Below are positions 46,028 to 55,282 of a stretch of 64,000 nucleotides of DNA, in pieces. Location of the stretch: the NCBI GenBank assembly GCA_030525455.1, contig JAUNER010000003.1:1-64000 (forward strand), given 5' to 3'. The translations under genes and the position numbers were made by a program. Under the pieces are notes generated by a model that was not told where the DNA came from, did no database searches, and saw nothing but the letters and a program-made list of their open reading frames with translations. Within the stretch, counting starts at the first letter, position 1, and every line of letters begins with the position of its first letter. The DNA comes from Akkermansia sp. GTDB taxonomy: Bacteria; Verrucomicrobiota; Verrucomicrobiia; Verrucomicrobiales; Akkermansiaceae.

Positions 46028-46348
46028 TTAACCAATCTCGGTATTCCCATGAAGTTGAGCCCCTTCCTCCATGGATAGGCTGATGGTCTTCATGTCTCCT
46101 TTTACACGAGCTTGTTGCTTGAGTTCGCAACGTTTCGAAGTGATTTTCCCGTCTACTTTGCCGTAGATGCGTACATCGCCTGCGGTGATGTCACCTGTAA
46201 TGGTGGCAGATTCACCGATGGTGACGCGACCGCTTGTAGAGGTGATTTCGCCTTCGATTTTCCCCTCAATGTGCATATCATTCTCAAAGCGAATGGAGCC
46301 TTTAATTTGAATGCCGGAGGATAAAAAGTTGGTTGGATTATCGTGCAT
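46028..46348 (-). CDS. Bactofilin
   Basis: 106 residues. One bactofilin domain of repeating G-x-I/V strands such as GKIEGEITS and GDVRIYGKVDG, forming a beta-helix that polymerises without nucleotide. Short tails on both sides. Bactofilins shape cells or localise other proteins. It lies 14 bp after frr. Confidence 0.85.
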   Translation of the reverse strand: MHDNPTNFLSSGIQIKGSIRFENDMHIEGKIEGEITSTSGRVTIGESATITGDITAGDVRIYGKVDGKITSKRCELKQQARVKGDMKTISLSMEEGAQLHGNTEIG

Positions 46349-46362
46349 GGTTTGAAATGCGG

Positions 46363-46929
46363 CTAGATGGTCATGATGTCTTTTTCCTTAACGACAACAA
46401 GTTCGTCAATTTCCTTAACGTACTTATCTGTAAGTTTTTGAATTTGTGCTTCCAAATCACGTTGTCCGTCTTCGGTGACAATGTTGTCGGCCTTTAACTT
46501 CTTAGCGGCATCCATGCCATTTTTACGAGCACCGCGAACACGTACGCGTGCATCTTCTGCCTGTGATTTAACAAGTTTAACGAGTTCTTTACGTCTTTCT
46601 TCAGTCAAGGCCGGAATTGGTAGACGAATAGAACGCCCTTCAATCATTGGTGTGATGTTGAGCTTGCTTTCGTTGATGGCACGACCAATGTCATTGACTG
46701 TGCTTGGGTCAAAAGGTTGGATGAGGATTAAGCGTGGTTCCGGTGTGCTGATAACAGCTAAACCTTTTAATTTCATTGAAGAACCATAGCTGGCGACATG
46801 TACGTCAATGTTTTCAACCAATGCAGGAGATGCCTTTCCGGTGCGAACTCCGGAAAATTCTTGTTTGGCAAAATCAACTGACTTAACCATTGCCTCTTCG
46901 ACTTCGAGTAGGAGTGTTTCTGCGTCCAT
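46363..46929 (-). CDS. frr: Ribosome recycling factor
   Basis: 188 residues. Splits terminated ribosomes with EF-G. VRTGKASPALVENIDV and RKNGMDAAKKLK match the three-helix bundle. Upstream A-rich sequence has no Shine-Dalgarno. In the usual order it follows pyrH, here by 71 bp. Confidence 0.94.
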   Translation of the reverse strand: MDAETLLLEVEEAMVKSVDFAKQEFSGVRTGKASPALVENIDVHVASYGSSMKLKGLAVISTPEPRLILIQPFDPSTVNDIGRAINESKLNITPMIEGRSIRLPIPALTEERRKELVKLVKSQAEDARVRVRGARKNGMDAAKKLKADNIVTEDGQRDLEAQIQKLTDKYVKEIDELVVVKEKDIMTI

Positions 46930-47000
46930 ATTGTTTCTGGTGCTAAGTGTATAATATTTGTCTTATTAGTAAAATGAGGATGCTGACATGCAGCACATAT

Positions 47001-47726
47001 TTAGCTGATGGTCGTTCCGATTGGCTCGCCAAGCAATGCACGGGTAATGTTGCCCGGGGTGTGCATATCAAAGACGATGATGGGCTTTTTGTTATCCATG
47101 CAAAGTGTAAATGCCGTAGAGTCCATGACTTTAAGTTGGCGATTGAGGCATTCTGCAAATGAAATTTCGTCGAATCGCGTAGCCGTGGCAACTTTTTTCG
47201 GGTCTGCATCATAAACGCCATCAACGGATGTGGCTTTCATCACTACTTCAGCATTGATTTCGTTAGCACGAAGAGCTGCTGTTGTGTCGGTAGAGAAGAA
47301 TGGGTTCCCTGTGCCTGCTGCAAATATGACGATTTTGTTGTTGTCTAGATAGGAGCGTGCCTTTAATCGAATGAAGGATTCTGCAACGTTTTTCATTTCA
47401 ATTGCAGATTGAACGACACATGGAACGCCGGCTCGTTCAAGGGCACTTTGTAAAGCTAGGGCGTTCATAACTGTAGCAAGCATACCAACGTAGTCGGCTG
47501 TTGCTCTGTCCATGCCGCGTACGCTTGCTTTTGCACCGCGCCAGAAGTTGCCACCACCAACAACAAGACCGATTTGTTTGCCGGCTCGGTGGGCTTCGGC
47601 GATTTCTTCAGCGATGCGGGCAACGATTTCCGGCGAGATGTTGTCCATGCTTCCGGGGTTGCGAAGTGCTTCACCACTAAGCTTTAATAGAATTCTTTTG
47701 TAGGATTGAGGTTGTTTTTCGCTCAT
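47001..47726 (-). CDS. pyrH: UMP kinase
   Basis: 241 residues. Phosphorylates UMP to [16 protein letters not shown] opens the nucleotide site; [31 protein letters not shown] and [10 protein letters not shown] are family marks. Followed by frr on the same strand. Start at ATG 47726 with no ribosome site. Confidence 0.95.
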   Translation of the reverse strand: MSEKQPQSYKRILLKLSGEALRNPGSMDNISPEIVARIAEEIAEAHRAGKQIGLVVGGGNFWRGAKASVRGMDRATADYVGMLATVMNALALQSALERAGVPCVVQSAIEMKNVAESFIRLKARSYLDNNKIVIFAAGTGNPFFSTDTTAALRANEINAEVVMKATSVDGVYDADPKKVATATRFDEISFAECLNRQLKVMDSTAFTLCMDNKKPIIVFDMHTPGNITRALLGEPIGTTIS

Positions 47727-47831
47727 AACTTGTCTTTTACGCAGATAAGATACGCCTTATTGCTGCCTAATTGAAGAAAAAAGCGTCAAAGATTAGAATT
47801 TTTTCATTTTTGTTTGTCTTTTGATTTTCTA

Positions 47832-47859
47832 TTGCCAGTGTGGGCTGGTATGTTATAGT
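47832..47859 (+). promoter_or_regulatory. Candidate promoter for the small PEP-CTERM gene
   Basis: TTGCCA (47832-47837) and TATAGT (47854-47859), 16 bp apart, each one mismatch from consensus. It lies 90 bp before the small PEP-CTERM ORF, on the same strand. Confidence 0.5.
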
Positions 47860-47949
47860 CCGAGCTTCGTATTTATATGATGAGGTTTATCTATTTCTTT
47901 TTTGGGGTGGATAGTAGCATGTGGTTCAAGTTTTTTATAAGCGGCTGAA

Positions 47950-48180
47950 ATGCATGATTTTTCAGTAGATGAGGGAGTATGGGATTGGTTTGATGAAATA
48001 TTTGTGTCTGAAGGCACGCATGAGTCTGTGATTGTTCGTAGTACAGATTCAATTTGGGATGTAAGGGGGGTAAATTATTTTTCTATCTATGTTGATGTAT
48101 TACCGGTACCGGAGCCTTGCACAAGTGTATTTTTTATGTTGGGTGCTTGTTTTGTTTCTTTTAGACGTGCTAAAATCTAA
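47950..48180 (+). CDS. Short protein with PEP-CTERM tail
   Basis: 76 residues. The end reads VPEP, a hydrophobic helix and a basic RRAK tail, i.e. the PEP-CTERM sorting signal. It lacks a clear signal peptide, which such exported proteins need, so it may be the end of a decayed longer gene or start elsewhere. An upstream promoter-like pair is in place. Terminator follows. Confidence 0.45.
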   Translation: MHDFSVDEGVWDWFDEIFVSEGTHESVIVRSTDSIWDVRGVNYFSIYVDVLPVPEPCTSVFFMLGACFVSFRRAKI

Positions 48181-48185
48181 TAAAA

Positions 48186-48215
48186 AAACCGCCATACATT
48201 TTTGCATGGCGGTTT
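48186..48215. terminator. Bidirectional terminator between PEP-CTERM gene and peroxiredoxin
   Basis: A perfect 10-bp stem (48186-48195/48206-48215) flanked by an A-run to its left and TTT to its right. On the minus strand it is followed by seven T residues, so it ends the peroxiredoxin transcript. Confidence 0.8.
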
Positions 48216-48247
48216 GAAGGTATTATTGAAACTTAGTTAAGCTTGTT

Positions 48248-48871
48248 TTATTTGCTGAGGTATGAAGCAACTCCTTCGTGAGATGGGGTCATTGCTGTGG
48301 CTCCTTTGTGCCAGCCAAGGGGGCATACTTCACCATATTGTTCGTAGTGCTGAAGGGCATCTACAATGCGGATGGCTTCGTCAATGGAGCGACCTAGGGG
48401 CATGTCGTTTACCAACTGATGACGTACGATGCCTTCCTTGTCGATTAGGAAGAGTCCGCGATAGGCTACCATTTCGCCTACGATTTCTACGTTGCCTTCG
48501 TCATCAATTTCTTCGTCGCCTGCCAATACGTCGTAATCAGCTGAGATTGTCTTATTGATGTCGGCTACGATAGGATAGGTCACGCCTTCTATACCACCTT
48601 GTACTCGTGGGGTGTTTACCCATGCCCAGTGCGAAAATTCGCTGTCAGTTGAGCAACCTACTACGGCTACATCGCGCTTTTCAAATTCTTCCAGTGCTTC
48701 TTGGAAGCCGATTAATTCGGTCGGGCATACGAATGTGAAGTCCTTCGGGTAGAAGAAGAGTACAACGTATTTCTTGCCCTTGTACTGTTCCAAGCTGAAT
48801 TCCGGTACGATGGTGCCGTTGACTACTGCATTTGCACTGAACTTTGGTGCTGGTTTTCCTATGAGAAGCAT
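48248..48871 (-). CDS. Typical 2-Cys peroxiredoxin (AhpC/Prx1 type)
   Basis: 207 residues. Reduces hydrogen peroxide and organic peroxides. Peroxidatic Cys49 in FVCPTE and resolving Cys183 in GEVCPLGW. The GGIEG at 92-96 and the SYLSK end echo the GGLG and YF features linked to oxidation sensitivity. A PerR-box-like palindrome sits upstream. No thioredoxin or AhpF gene is nearby. Confidence 0.93.
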   Translation of the reverse strand: MLLIGKPAPKFSANAVVNGTIVPEFSLEQYKGKKYVVLFFYPKDFTFVCPTELIGFQEALEEFEKRDVAVVGCSTDSEFSHWAWVNTPRVQGGIEGVTYPIVADINKTISADYDVLAGDEEIDDEGNVEIVGEMVAYRGLFLIDKEGIVRHQLVNDMPLGRSIDEAIRIVDALQHYEQYGEVCPLGWHKGATAMTPSHEGVASYLSK

Positions 48872-48936
48872 ATTTGTTTGTGGTTTTGTTCTGCACGCAA
48901 TTTCTCATAGTTGATTTCTTTTGTCAAGAGAAAAAA

Positions 48937-48951
48937 TTAGAATTATTCTAA
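48937..48951. promoter_or_regulatory. PerR/Fur-box-like palindrome upstream of peroxiredoxin
   Basis: A perfect 7-1-7 inverted repeat, TTAGAATTATTCTAA, one mismatch per half from the PerR consensus TTATAATNATTATAA. It lies about 65-80 bp before the peroxiredoxin start and 10 bp upstream of a TTGACA (48927-48922, minus), in an AT-rich context that can create chance palindromes. Confidence 0.5.
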
Positions 48952-49057
48952 TTTTTTTTGAAAAAATTTTTCCCATGTTGCATTTGCGAGTCATGAAAAG
49001 GCTGAAATAGTGAGTAAATCTTGGAAATCACTTGAAAAGAGGGGGGGATTTGAGACT

Positions 49058-50779
49058 ATGAGGTGCAGAAATATGAAAAACGAACAAAAGGATGAGTGGA
49101 CAGGGAAGTTAGGAGTCATATTGGCGGTAGCCGGTAGTGCTGTAGGGTTAGGGAATTTTTTACGTTTTCCCGGATTAGCATCGCAGTATGGCGGGGGTGC
49201 ATTTATGGTTGCCTACGTAATTATGCTTTTATTGGTAGGTATACCGGTAGCATGGGCAGAGTGGTCTATTGGTCGTAGAGGTGGGGAAAGAGGGGCTCAT
49301 TGTGGTCCTGGTGTATTTTGGTATTTGACAAATGGGTCGAAGTTATGGAAGTTTTTAGGGGTATTGGCCGTGCTGGGGCCATCATCAGTAGCTTTTTATT
49401 ATTTAGTGGTAGAAGTATGGTGCTTTGGTTATTTTTGGAAGATGTTAGTAAATACAGAAGTATTTGCGACAGAGAGCGGTGCAAAATCGGAGTTTTTTAA
49501 CTACGTGGGCATAATGGGGGATGGTACTACATTTTTATCCGGCGAGGGGATGATGTGGGTATTATTCGGAGTGATTTTATTGAATTTGGGGATTGTTTAT
49601 CGAGGAATTAGCAAAGGGATAGAAGCTTTTACGAAGTGGTTTATGCCGATACTGCTCATTATATCAGTTGTATTGGTGGTAAAGGTATTGTGTATAGGTA
49701 CGCCCAATCCGGAATATCCCGACCGCAACATCGAGCAGGGGTTGGGGTATATGTGGAACCCTAATAAAGTATTGATAGAAGAAAAAAACGAAACAGGAGA
49801 GTGGAAAACGCTCACAATGGTTTCTGCGTCGACTCCCGGAGCGTATGAAGCTGCCCAGAAACAGGTAGCCGCTCAGCCGGAAAAATTGAGATTGACTGAA
49901 ATTACACTCATAGATGGGTTGAAAAATATAGAATTGTGGATAGCAGCGGCAGGGCAGGTTTTCCTTAGTCTATCCGTAGGTACCGGGCTAATTTTGACGT
50001 ATGCCAGTTATACTAAAAAACGAGAAGATATTGCATTAAGTGCTGTGAGTGCCGCCACGTCCAATGAGATTTGCGAGGTTGGGCTGGCAGGGATGATGAC
50101 TGTACCGGCAGCCGTTGCCTTTTTAGGAGTGGCGGGAGCCGCGGGACAAGGGACATTTGCTCTCGGCTTTATGGTGCTTCCGCAAGCTTTTGAAAAGATG
50201 AGCGGCGGTGTATTTTTTGGGAGCTTGTTTTTCTTATTACTCTCTTTAGCTGCATTGACGAGTTCTATTTCCATGATGCAAGTTGGCTTGGCATTTCTAG
50301 AAGAATTTATGGGGCTAAAGCGGAAGTTGGCCGTTGTTATTCAAGGCTTCTTTACTGTTTTTGGGGCATTGGTAGTTGCTTGGTTCAGTAAAGGCTTATT
50401 GGCGATGGATACATACGACTTTTTTGTCGGCACATTATGTTTCTTTGTGAGTGCTATGGTGATGATGATTCTTTTTTCATGGAAATTGGGGGTTGATAGC
50501 GGGTTGAAAGATTTAGAGGATGGTTCAATTATCAAGATTCCAAAGATTTATCGCTTTGTGATGAAGTATGTTACGCCCACGCTTTTGCTTACTATTTTCT
50601 TATTATGGTTGGCTGAGAATATCTGGGTAAAACAAGCCTCTGCTGTCACAGCTCTCTTAAACGGTGAGCATGGTGCCGTTATACCTATTGCATTTTTAGT
50701 AGCTTATACTTTGTTCCTTATTTGTATAACGATGGCTTCAAGTCGGCATAAGGTGTTTAAACATACAGAAAATAATTAA
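49058..50779 (+). CDS. Sodium-dependent (NSS/SNF family) transporter
   Basis: 573 residues from ATG 49058, which has AAGAGGGGGGG 10 bp upstream; a GTG at 49010 and an ATG at 49073 are alternatives. About eleven or twelve helices. The first has AGSAVGLGNFLRFP, the Na+/substrate-binding unwound region. Members take up amino acids or amine solutes with Na+. A loop of about 50 residues after the fifth helix is unusually long. Divergent from the peroxiredoxin and its PerR-like box. Confidence 0.88.
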   Translation: MRCRNMKNEQKDEWTGKLGVILAVAGSAVGLGNFLRFPGLASQYGGGAFMVAYVIMLLLVGIPVAWAEWSIGRRGGERGAHCGPGVFWYLTNGSKLWKFLGVLAVLGPSSVAFYYLVVEVWCFGYFWKMLVNTEVFATESGAKSEFFNYVGIMGDGTTFLSGEGMMWVLFGVILLNLGIVYRGISKGIEAFTKWFMPILLIISVVLVVKVLCIGTPNPEYPDRNIEQGLGYMWNPNKVLIEEKNETGEWKTLTMVSASTPGAYEAAQKQVAAQPEKLRLTEITLIDGLKNIELWIAAAGQVFLSLSVGTGLILTYASYTKKREDIALSAVSAATSNEICEVGLAGMMTVPAAVAFLGVAGAAGQGTFALGFMVLPQAFEKMSGGVFFGSLFFLLLSLAALTSSISMMQVGLAFLEEFMGLKRKLAVVIQGFFTVFGALVVAWFSKGLLAMDTYDFFVGTLCFFVSAMVMMILFSWKLGVDSGLKDLEDGSIIKIPKIYRFVMKYVTPTLLLTIFLLWLAENIWVKQASAVTALLNGEHGAVIPIAFLVAYTLFLICITMASSRHKVFKHTENN

Positions 50780-50824
50780 TGGCTCGTCTTGACTAGACGT
50801 TCAATTTGTATATCCTTTTATATC

Positions 50825-52375
50825 ATGGCTAGGTCTAGGAGAATTCGTAGGAGAACAGCAAATTCTCAGGGTATTTGGAAAAAAGTGTTTCTCTGGAGCA
50901 TTGGTGGGATTGTTGTTCTTATTATAGGTGGGGTATTTGGGGCGATTTCATACGTTAAATCATATCTGAAGAGTCAGGAATTTTCTGATTCTATGAGGCA
51001 GATGGCTATTGATGATTTGAATGTTGATGATGCAACGCTCGCTCCTATTGTCTGGGATGGTAGTGGTATTGCTTGTGATAATGTTAGCATGGCAGGCTCA
51101 GAGTTCTTATCTGGTTTGAAGATGGATAAAATGGAAGCCGAATTTGACCGTTGGGGGCTTCTGAGTCGTGAGTTTGTAATGAATTCGTTTAATATCCAGT
51201 CTTTAAATGTGAAGCTGGCTCCTGTGCCATTTCGTGGCAGAGATGTGGCTCGAGAAGAGTCATGGATGATGAAAAATGTGATGCCGAAAAGCTTCCACGT
51301 AGAGCAGGGGCGTATTCATTCTCTCACTGTTTCTTATGGGGATGATTCTCCATATATTTTGGAAAATTCGTCGGCAGAAGCTCGCTATCATATCGGCTCA
51401 AATCAGTATGAAATTAATCTAAAAGGTGGTAAGGTTAAACTCCCTTTTTCTCTAGTATCTGATTTAGATTTAGTGGGAGCCTCTATTCAATTTAATCATG
51501 CCTCTCAGCGAGTGAACATCACAAATTGCCGTATTTTGCCGAAAAATAAGGGAGATTTAGATGTTTTGGGGGAATGGGATGGCAATTCAAAAAATTGGAC
51601 ATCGAGCGTTGTTGTTAATAATGTGCCTCTAGATAGCTTATTGAAAGAGGATTGGAAACAGCGCATCCAAGGGAACTTGAATGGTAGTGTTAATTTGTCC
51701 GGCCATAATACTGAATTAGGCCATGTTAATGGACTTATTCGTGTTAGCAATGGGTTGGTTACCGGATTACCTGTTTTAGATAGATTGGCTCAGTTTTGTG
51801 ATACATCTGATTTTAGACGTATGCCCTTGCAAAAAGCTACGGCTCGCTTTGAACGTAGAAATGATGGAGCTTGGCATTTTTCAGATATTGTGTTAGAGAG
51901 CGAAAATCTTATGCGGGTGATTGGCTGGGTGGAGGTATCAAAGGAGAGTGAGTTGAGTGGTCGTTTGAGTATTGGCTTACGCATGCATGGCCCGTGGGCG
52001 ACTTTGTTTGGCTTTAAAGATGTATTTTCTGCTTCAAATGATGGCCAGGATGGGCTGATGTGGGCAAATGTGAATCTAGCCGGTACTCTTGATAAGCCTG
52101 AGGAGGATTTGTCTGCTCGTTTGCTAAAAGCGGCAGGCTCTCGTGTGCTTAATGCCGGCTCTCAGTTATTAGGGGGCAGTGTGTCGGGTATTAATGATGT
52201 GTCTGATGTGGCAAGCAGGCTTTTCGGGAAAATGTCGCGTCAGGACCCCAATGAGAAAAACGAGAAAGATGCCCCTAAAAAAGAGGAGAAAAACTCTGCT
52301 CCAAGTCCCTTAGATGATGCCGTAGAGACCATAAAAGATGGTTCAAACCTCATGCGTAATTTGCTTAATCTTTAA
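50825..52375 (+). CDS. AsmA-like membrane-anchored protein
   Basis: 516 residues from ATG 50825. A basic N-terminus and one transmembrane helix (about 20-42) are followed by a long beta-rich region with VxxxNGLVTG- and LNGSVNLSGH-type strands that resembles the AsmA/DUF3971 family, which moves or buffers envelope lipids. The last 60 residues are low-complexity and charged. Its end is 3 bp before the IF-1-like gene. Confidence 0.55.
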   Translation: MARSRRIRRRTANSQGIWKKVFLWSIGGIVVLIIGGVFGAISYVKSYLKSQEFSDSMRQMAIDDLNVDDATLAPIVWDGSGIACDNVSMAGSEFLSGLKMDKMEAEFDRWGLLSREFVMNSFNIQSLNVKLAPVPFRGRDVAREESWMMKNVMPKSFHVEQGRIHSLTVSYGDDSPYILENSSAEARYHIGSNQYEINLKGGKVKLPFSLVSDLDLVGASIQFNHASQRVNITNCRILPKNKGDLDVLGEWDGNSKNWTSSVVVNNVPLDSLLKEDWKQRIQGNLNGSVNLSGHNTELGHVNGLIRVSNGLVTGLPVLDRLAQFCDTSDFRRMPLQKATARFERRNDGAWHFSDIVLESENLMRVIGWVEVSKESELSGRLSIGLRMHGPWATLFGFKDVFSASNDGQDGLMWANVNLAGTLDKPEEDLSARLLKAAGSRVLNAGSQLLGGSVSGINDVSDVASRLFGKMSRQDPNEKNEKDAPKKEEKNSAPSPLDDAVETIKDGSNLMRNLLNL

Positions 52376-52378
52376 GAA

Positions 52379-52606
52379 ATGAAACATTATCCTTCAAATA
52401 CTGTAGAAGCCGTGGCTGTGATTGTTGCCCGTATCGCAGAGACTGCCTTTCGTGCGACTTTACCAAATGGGAAAGAGACAATTGCTTTCGTCGAAAAAAA
52501 GAATGCTCATTTGCGTGAGTTGTTGCAAAAAGATAGTCGTGTAAAAGTCTCTATTTGTCCGGCTGATTTTGGTCGTGCTCGTATTGATGAAATCCTAAAT
52601 GATTAG
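52379..52606 (+). CDS. IF-1-like S1/OB-fold protein
   Basis: 75 residues. VEAVAVIVARIAETAFRATL and then RVKVSICPADFGRARI follow the IF-1 pattern (VEGxVVEALPNAMFRV ... VxVxLSPYDLTRGRI). Length is that of IF-1. It is divergent at the family's usual KMRKNFIRI site, which here is KKNAHLREL, so it may be a paralog. It is 3 bp after the AsmA-like gene, an unusual neighbour; no ribosomal protein genes are near. Confidence 0.65.
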   Translation: MKHYPSNTVEAVAVIVARIAETAFRATLPNGKETIAFVEKKNAHLRELLQKDSRVKVSICPADFGRARIDEILND

Positions 52607-52656
52607 CTTTTCCTACGGGCTAGTTTAGGCTGTTTCTCTTTTTTATATATACAACG

Positions 52657-52700
52657 CACCCTCTACTTGCTTATATTTTGCAAATAGAGGGTGTTATTTT
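52657..52700 (+). terminator. Intrinsic terminator after the IF-1-like gene
   Basis: A 14-bp stem (52657-52670/52680-52693) with one mismatch, followed by TTATTTT. The minus side has no T-run, so it mainly ends the plus-strand genes. Confidence 0.75.
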
Positions 52701-52716
52701 AATGTGTAAATCTACT

Positions 52717-53211
52717 TTATTGAAGCGGCTCTAGTCTGGTATGTAACCCTGTAGTTATCGGGTTTGCAAATGAACCAAATTGCTCATCAAAGAAGCTTGT
52801 GCAGGTTGCTTCGCCGTTTGGGTTCTGAATGCCACATACGTTAGTTACGTTTTTAAGTTGGATGTTGGCATAAAGACCGGTAGGGGCTCCTGTGTTGCTA
52901 TCAATGCTCTGATATGAAAAATCAAGCTTTTCAGCATAGTCGTTTTTCACATTGTATTTGTAGACAGAGTATTTACCATTGATGAGAGTTGCACTAGCCC
53001 CGTAGAGAATAGAGCAACTACCTGGCCCTATCGGAACAAATGCAAAAACATAGTCTACCCCGGTATTCGGCTCAGCTTGTTCGATGATGACATTTCTGCC
53101 ACCATAGGTTGTTGGTAAGTAGGCTTCTTCGGTACCACCGCCACCACCGCAGTTGGTGAATACAACAGATGTAGCAGCAAGAAGAGTTAGTAAATAATAA
53201 GGAGTTTTCAT
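52717..53211 (-). CDS. Small probable lipoprotein (CGGGGG start), paralog 1
   Basis: 164 residues. A signal peptide (about 1-20) ends in FTN-Cys21, followed by five Gly, a pattern of lipid-modified Cys and flexible linker, though Asn at -1 is unusual for a lipobox. The remainder has no family I know. Lies 12 bp from a similar gene. Confidence 0.5.
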   Translation of the reverse strand: MKTPYYLLTLLAATSVVFTNCGGGGGTEEAYLPTTYGGRNVIIEQAEPNTGVDYVFAFVPIGPGSCSILYGASATLINGKYSVYKYNVKNDYAEKLDFSYQSIDSNTGAPTGLYANIQLKNVTNVCGIQNPNGEATCTSFFDEQFGSFANPITTGLHTRLEPLQ

Positions 53212-53223
53212 GTGTAAATATCC

Positions 53224-53847
53224 TTAATCGTTATTATTGAGTGAGTAATCGATTGTGAAGATGGTGTCGGATTCCAGCGTCTGGGTTCCTTGGTGGTTTG
53301 CCGGACTGACTTGTATAGTTGTCTTTCCTCTGCCTTGGGTGTCAGTTGTAAATTTAATTTCAGAGGTGATAGAAAGAAGAGAAGTGGTTGTCATCTCCTC
53401 ATCGCCACCACCGGCTTGGAAAGCAAAGAGTGGGGTTGAAAAGGCACTGGTGCCATCAAGTATAGGCATTATCCCATCTTTTTTGACAATGGCACTAGTA
53501 GTAATTTCTTGAATAGAAATGGTAGCCTTGTCTCTGCCGGTTTTGGTGTATGTGACAGTGCCAATTCTGTCATTCCAGCTTTGAAGTTGTTGATTTTCGT
53601 CAGCAATAGTCCCTAAGTCACCAATTGTTGTGATTGTGAAAATGGGTGGAAGGATGTTATCTGCGAGTAATGCGTATATCGTAGCTGTATCTTGCAGGGC
53701 ACAAGTAATATTAGCTCCGTTATTGTATATAAATGATTCAGATGGAGCTTTGCCTTCTACGTCACTACTGCCGCCACCGCAATGGGTAAATACGAGAATG
53801 CCCAATGAGGCACAGGTTAACGATGCTGATTTGATGAAAGGAGACAT
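53224..53847 (-). CDS. Small probable lipoprotein (CGGG start), paralog 2
   Basis: 207 residues. A signal peptide ends in FTH-Cys23 followed by GGG, like paralog 1. The rest is a Ser/Thr-rich domain with no recognised family. The two lipoproteins share only the start and their arrangement, so common descent is likely but not shown in the mature part. Confidence 0.5.
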   Translation of the reverse strand: MSPFIKSASLTCASLGILVFTHCGGGSSDVEGKAPSESFIYNNGANITCALQDTATIYALLADNILPPIFTITTIGDLGTIADENQQLQSWNDRIGTVTYTKTGRDKATISIQEITTSAIVKKDGIMPILDGTSAFSTPLFAFQAGGGDEEMTTTSLLSITSEIKFTTDTQGRGKTTIQVSPANHQGTQTLESDTIFTIDYSLNNND

Positions 53848-53998
53848 ACTTGTAGAATTTAATTTATGGAAGAATGCAAAATTAGAGCCTGCTTGTCAAG
53901 AAAGGAAATCCCATTGGTCATTTTTTATAATAAGCATGCCACAGAAGTGGCTCTTGGCTTGACTTTTTTAGTCAAGTGATTAGAAATATGTAGCCCTT

Positions 53999-55282
53999 AT
54001 GCTATTTAGGAATACAAAAGACAGCAGAGATTCATGGTTTTCATTCCACAGAGTTGGTTTCTGTGTAGGGGTGTGGTCTGTTGCTGTTTTATTGTCTTCA
54101 TGTTCTATCAGTCAGCACATGGATGAAAAGACGGCTGAGCTGATGAAGCAAATGGATGAAATTCCTCATTGGGATCAGTTGCCTATCAAAGAGATTACTT
54201 GGACTGAGGCATTTGATAAAATGATGAAGGGGAATATGGATTTAAAGCGTTCTGAACAGGCGTTGCGTCAGCGTGAACGTGCTGTTTATGAGGTGTTTAC
54301 TCAGTTTATTCCCGGTGTGAATCTTGACTGGATGTTGACAAAGGAGCTGGGAGATTTAGCAAATGTTCAGGCTTCTGAGTTTGAGTACAATACAAACATC
54401 TTGTTCAATATGCCGTCATTGACTCAAATTCCGTTCGATTATTATTCGGCAAAGGCGTCATTATTCGCGGCAGAGAAAACTCAATTGATGAAGCATCGTG
54501 AGTTGCTCTCAAAGCTGTATGTGCAGGTGCTTTCTTACAAAAATGCACAGTTGAATTATGGTAATTTGATTGATAATTTGCCATTTGATGACGATGGCGT
54601 GCAACGTGCCAAAATAGATAAGGATTGGGAAAAGCAACGCAATGAAATTGCACAGGGCTTTGCTCGATTGTTTGGTGATATGTCTGCTCGCTGGTTGGTG
54701 AAGCCGGACTCAATGCCACGTATTGATTGGACGAAATATAAATCAGCTTCAAAAAAATTAGATAAGCTTGTGGTGATGTTAGTCGCTCTTGAGCTAGAGG
54801 CTTCCAGATTGAAAGTGCTTGATGCCAAGATGAATTTCTTCCCCTCTGTGGAAATTAATTTTTATAGTCCATCGCTGTTCTCAAGTACCGGTGGTACGTA
54901 CGGGGGCTTTTTCGCAGGTGCCGGGGATATGAAGGTAAATCTGAGTATCAAGGAAGAAATTGATACTCGCCTCACCAATTGGTTCCATTACAAAGACGCT
55001 AAGGAAACTCATGAGCTGATGAAAAAAGAAGTGGTTATGGAGCTTCAGGAACGCCGCCAAAAGGTGAAGTTACTCATTGAGAGTAGAGATGAGTTTGAGG
55101 AGTGGCATAAGTATATTTCTAAAGAGGTCGAGTTTAAAAAATCTCGCGTTGCTACCAATGCTGACGAGTATATAGAAATGCGTAAGGATTTGCGTAAACT
55201 GTATGAACAGCTCGACGGTGAGGCTTCGAAAAATGCCGAAGTCGAGGGGGCTCTAATTATGGAGTATGGTTGGCTTGATTAA
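53999..55282 (+). CDS. TolC-like outer membrane efflux lipoprotein
   Basis: 427 residues. A signal peptide ends at LLSS-Cys35, so it is probably lipid-anchored. Long helical stretches, including coiled-coil sequence such as QALRQRERAVYEVFTQF and a matching pair in the C-terminal half, fit the OEP family. No inner-membrane pump or adaptor is adjacent. It overlaps the oppD-type gene by 4 bp in converging orientation. Confidence 0.65.
   Translation: MLFRNTKDSRDSWFSFHRVGFCVGVWSVAVLLSSCSISQHMDEKTAELMKQMDEIPHWDQLPIKEITWTEAFDKMMKGNMDLKRSEQALRQRERAVYEVFTQFIPGVNLDWMLTKELGDLANVQASEFEYNTNILFNMPSLTQIPFDYYSAKASLFAAEKTQLMKHRELLSKLYVQVLSYKNAQLNYGNLIDNLPFDDDGVQRAKIDKDWEKQRNEIAQGFARLFGDMSARWLVKPDSMPRIDWTKYKSASKKLDKLVVMLVALELEASRLKVLDAKMNFFPSVEINFYSPSLFSSTGGTYGGFFAGAGDMKVNLSIKEEIDTRLTNWFHYKDAKETHELMKKEVVMELQERRQKVKLLIESRDEFEEWHKYISKEVEFKKSRVATNADEYIEMRKDLRKLYEQLDGEASKNAEVEGALIMEYGWLD

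Noticed and set aside
47877..47948. 23-codon frame starting MMRFIYFFF before the PEP-CTERM ORF
   Set aside because: It ends in TGA one base before the next ATG in a different frame. It is too short and hydrophobic to call a signal peptide fused by frameshift without other evidence.
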